Positions 42,096-44,149 of a DNA stretch of 44,149 nucleotides are shown here, piece after piece. The position numbers were made by a program, and so were the translations under genes. The notes below the pieces were generated by a model that did no database searches, was not told the origin of the DNA, and saw only the letters and a list, made by a program, of their open reading frames with translations. Each line of letters begins with the position of its first letter. The stretch's first letter is position 1. This stretch comes from Nitrosomonas sp. (lineage in GTDB: Bacteria > Pseudomonadota > Gammaproteobacteria > Burkholderiales > Nitrosomonadaceae). The stretch lies in the NCBI GenBank assembly GCA_021774075.1, contig JAJFJK010000068.1:1-44149 (forward strand), written 5' to 3'.

Positions 42096-42328
42096 GTTAT
42101 TCATTTGTACTACCTAAGACCTAATCTGGCAACACGCCAAAGATCTGACTGTCGGTTGTCGGCCATCAACTGTCAGTCAATATATTAGTTAGCAAACCTG
42201 ACAAGCATAACGACTCTGTTGCTATTAATGCCAAAAGTATGGAAGATATACGGAAATTATATAATTACTTGTTGTCGAAGGCGCTTCGCGCCCGTTAGGG
42301 TCAGTATACATATGAGCGAACAAATTCA
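42096..42328. other. Boundary region with dispersed repeat and hairpin
   Basis: It holds TCGGTTGTCGGCCA near 42150, shared with 35040, and GTTGTCGAAGGCGCTTCGCG starting at 42271 with a perfect GGCGC-TTC-GCGCC hairpin. A diverged copy of the latter lies at 43554, on the other side of the next gene, so the gene 42329-43474 is bracketed by similar sequences in direct orientation. Confidence 0.5.
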
Positions 42329-43474
42329 ATGAGTTTCGAAGACGATATAAATAACTTAAACGAATTTTTTTTCTTCAAGGAATTCACATACTCAAAGAAT
42401 AAGTTTAAACGTGCTGATGGTCAGGAAGTTGAGGTGGCAGATAGTATCGTATATTTAGATGACGTCTCATTTGTTTTTCAAGTCAAAGAACGAGATATTC
42501 AAACTAATAGCTCATCTGAAAATGAGGAAAAGTGGTTTAAAAATAAAGTTATAAAGCTAGCTACTAGACAAATTAGGGATACTGTTTCGTATATTAATAA
42601 CTATCAGGGCGTCACCCTTGCAAACAATAGGGGGCATTCTACAGATGTATCAACAGCTTCTTTAGCATCACTTCACAAGATAGTAATTCACGAGTCATCA
42701 GAAGTTTTACCAAATAAACTTGCGAACATAAAATTTCATATTAGCGAAACTGCTGGTGTAATCCATATTCTTCAGGCTCATGATTATCTTGGTGTGGTTC
42801 ACTATCTACTTACGCCAACAGAACTTGCAGAGTATTTCCGCTTTCGAGCTATTTTAATTGATAAGTATGGTCAAAACATTAATCATATATCTGAGAAAGC
42901 ACTTCTTGGTCAATATTTTTCTGGTGATGAAGTTAGTGACCCATCAGAAGATTTCATATCATATATTATCAAATTAAGAAAAAATACTGAATCATGGGAT
43001 ATGACAAGTATTATTAAACTGTTTCCAAATAGAATGGTTGGTGAAGAGGGTCCTACAGACTACTATTGCATAGTTAAAGAGATAGCGAAGCTCATGCGCA
43101 ATGAGCTTTTTCTATTTAAAGAAAGATTTATGCTTTCATGGGAAGCTGCAAAAGAAAATAAATCTGTCATGCCATACAGGTTTCTCGTCCCAAGAACGGG
43201 ATGTTCTTTTCTATTTTTACCGCTGCTTGAAAAAGAAAAGGAAAATAGGAGAGATTTCTTGATTAATCTAACAAGAGTAAACAAGTATGATTTGAGATCA
43301 AGCAAAGCAATAGGTGTGTCATTTCTATCTTCTGAAGGCAATTGGCAAGATATAGAATGGTATTTTATAGAACTCCCTTGGGAGAAAAACACTGAAACAG
43401 ATAAGCTATTAAGCGAAAATTTCCCTTTTAGGAAAGTCGATGAAAAAATCATTGACCGGTACGAATTTCAGTGA
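42329..43474 (+). CDS. Uncharacterised protein with PD-(D/E)xK-nuclease-like N terminus
   Basis: A 381-aa protein of unknown family. Residues 30-55 read RADGQEVEVADSIVYLDDVS and FVFQVKERD, fitting the Asp then Q-x-Lys arrangement of PD-(D/E)xK nucleases (Asp38, Gln51, Lys53), a pattern also seen in many restriction-like and defence proteins. The rest is helical with no other motif I can name. It is AT-richer than the neighbouring membrane-protein gene. It stands alone, bracketed by cassette-like repeats, next to the TIR-TPR and recombinase genes. A nucleolytic defence role is plausible but not shown. Confidence 0.68.
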   Translation: MSFEDDINNLNEFFFFKEFTYSKNKFKRADGQEVEVADSIVYLDDVSFVFQVKERDIQTNSSSENEEKWFKNKVIKLATRQIRDTVSYINNYQGVTLANNRGHSTDVSTASLASLHKIVIHESSEVLPNKLANIKFHISETAGVIHILQAHDYLGVVHYLLTPTELAEYFRFRAILIDKYGQNINHISEKALLGQYFSGDEVSDPSEDFISYIIKLRKNTESWDMTSIIKLFPNRMVGEEGPTDYYCIVKEIAKLMRNELFLFKERFMLSWEAAKENKSVMPYRFLVPRTGCSFLFLPLLEKEKENRRDFLINLTRVNKYDLRSSKAIGVSFLSSEGNWQDIEWYFIELPWEKNTETDKLLSENFPFRKVDEKIIDRYEFQ

Positions 43475-43997
43475 GCACCCTAATAAATCAATATCGTGTG
43501 CGAAAAACACGCACACTTGGACCGGCAAAAAGCAGCCGGCCACTTAGTAAAACGTTGTCGAGGGCGCTTTGCGGCTTGTTATATCTCTGTTAAAAATGAA
43601 TTTTGCACTATCTCACCGTCCGTTTTGGGTCGGTTCCGGTCAACCGACTAAAATACTCGGGAATTATTCTCACGAATGACCGGAGTCGGCCAACAACTGC
43701 CAGTCATTAGTTTCCAGTGAACGGCTGATCAACCCTTAAAAGCGGTCATTCAGTAAACCCTAACTTTTATATCTATAAGCATGTAACTTATTGAGATTAA
43801 AATCACTATTTTTTATTTCGCGGGGCAAAAATGGGCTTTACTGCACCACCACTTTGGCACGTAGATGCCGTTTAGGGTAGTGGGCGTCCATTCCATTACT
43901 TTTATTCCGCGATATTCACGAAAATTAGTGCGCTTCAGTGGTACATTATTACTTATATGGACGCCTCCCGGTTTGGCAAGCGATATTTCGTGTTTTG
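43475..43997. other. Gene-free 523 bp with hairpins and dispersed-repeat copies
   Basis: It contains a GTGTGCG/CGCACAC hairpin shortly after the preceding gene and a CCGGC/GCCGG hairpin; either could end transcription. At 43554-43581 is a copy of the sequence at 42271, near 43688 a copy of the TCGGCCA repeat, and at 43761-43840 copy 2 of the repeat at 32540-32620. Confidence 0.5.
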
Positions 43998-44149
43998 TTA
44001 AAAACTAAAATCGGCTGCAGTCTTATATCCGGCCTTGTTGCAGACTGAATATATCTGCGGGTCCTGATGGAATTCGCCAAGAACGCCCTCATCTCCGCGT
44101 CGTGCTCGAAGCACTGGTAATAATTCAGGTTTACGTTCTTGCGGTCCGA
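43998..44149 (-). CDS. Partial ORF at right window edge
   Basis: An open frame runs in from the window edge on the minus strand and stops at 43998. It reads GPQERKPELLPVLRARRGDE, GVLGEFHQDPQIYSVCNKAG, YKTAADFSF. About 50 residues are visible and I cannot assign a family. It is long enough and compositionally plausible as the C terminus of a real gene, but could be a chance frame. Confidence 0.35.
   Translation of the reverse strand, partial: GPQERKPELLPVLRARRGDEGVLGEFHQDPQIYSVCNKAGYKTAADFSF

Noticed and set aside
42271..43581. Integron attC sites flanking the nuclease-like gene
   Set aside because: The right-hand GTTA-like core and central hairpin resemble attC, but no matching left-hand inverse core was found at the right distance and no integron integrase is visible.

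Overview
The window looks like most of the backbone of a low-GC proteobacterial plasmid, interrupted by accessory modules. A complete IncP/RP4-type mating-pair-formation (trb) operon, a KorB-like regulator with a textbook KorB operator, a KfrB-like gene, an iteron origin with its initiator, and a ParA/ribbon-helix-helix partition locus all point to a plasmid or integrated plasmid. No rRNA, tRNA or housekeeping genes were seen. The host is probably a beta- or gammaproteobacterium: the trb proteins are close to RP4 in order and motifs, a PEP-CTERM exported protein is present, and the ornithine-lipid-synthase-like and TIR-TPR proteins fit environmental members of these classes. The species cannot be named from sequence alone.

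Layout. 1-4290: Tn3-family transposon (tnpA, tnpR) abutting a PhoB C-terminal fragment. 4600-9660: lipid/hydrolase cassette (OlsF-like acyltransferase, alpha/beta hydrolase, M14 carboxypeptidase on the minus strand; patatin phospholipase on the plus strand), closed by a transposase remnant. 10030-11190: RES/Xre-type toxin-antitoxin pair. 11190-14290: ArdC-like metallopeptidase fused to a TOPRIM domain, with a small upstream partner and strong palindromes. 14460-25870: trb operon on the minus strand, order trbB-C-D-E-F-G-H-I-J-K-L-M-(OmpA lipoprotein)-trbN. 25950-27450: TrbA-like and KorB-like regulators, divergent. 27560-29940: replication initiator, 18 iterons, DnaA box, AT-rich region, KfrB-like gene. 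30070-31420: parA and an RHH gene embedded in four arrays of an 8-bp TATA-headed repeat, 52 units in all. 31960-34590: ParDE-type toxin-antitoxin, PEP-CTERM protein, HU. 34800-44149: accessory region with three uncharacterised or defence-like proteins (membrane protein, TIR-TPR protein, PD-(D/E)xK-like protein), a HigBA-type pair, two serine recombinases and IS5/IS6 debris.

How it works together. The trb genes build a type IV secretion channel and pilus, but no relaxase, coupling protein or oriT is visible, so the DNA-processing half of conjugation must lie outside the window or be supplied in trans. KorB-like and TrbA-like proteins probably co-regulate transfer, replication and partition through the operators at 26375 and 27502. 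Partition is probably carried by ParA plus the RHH protein acting on the octamer arrays. Toxin-antitoxin pairs add post-segregational stability.

The strongest candidate for something undescribed is the octamer-array centromere (30071-31417). After it come the TIR-TPR/membrane-protein/nuclease cluster on the right and the plasmid-borne lipid-remodelling cassette on the left.
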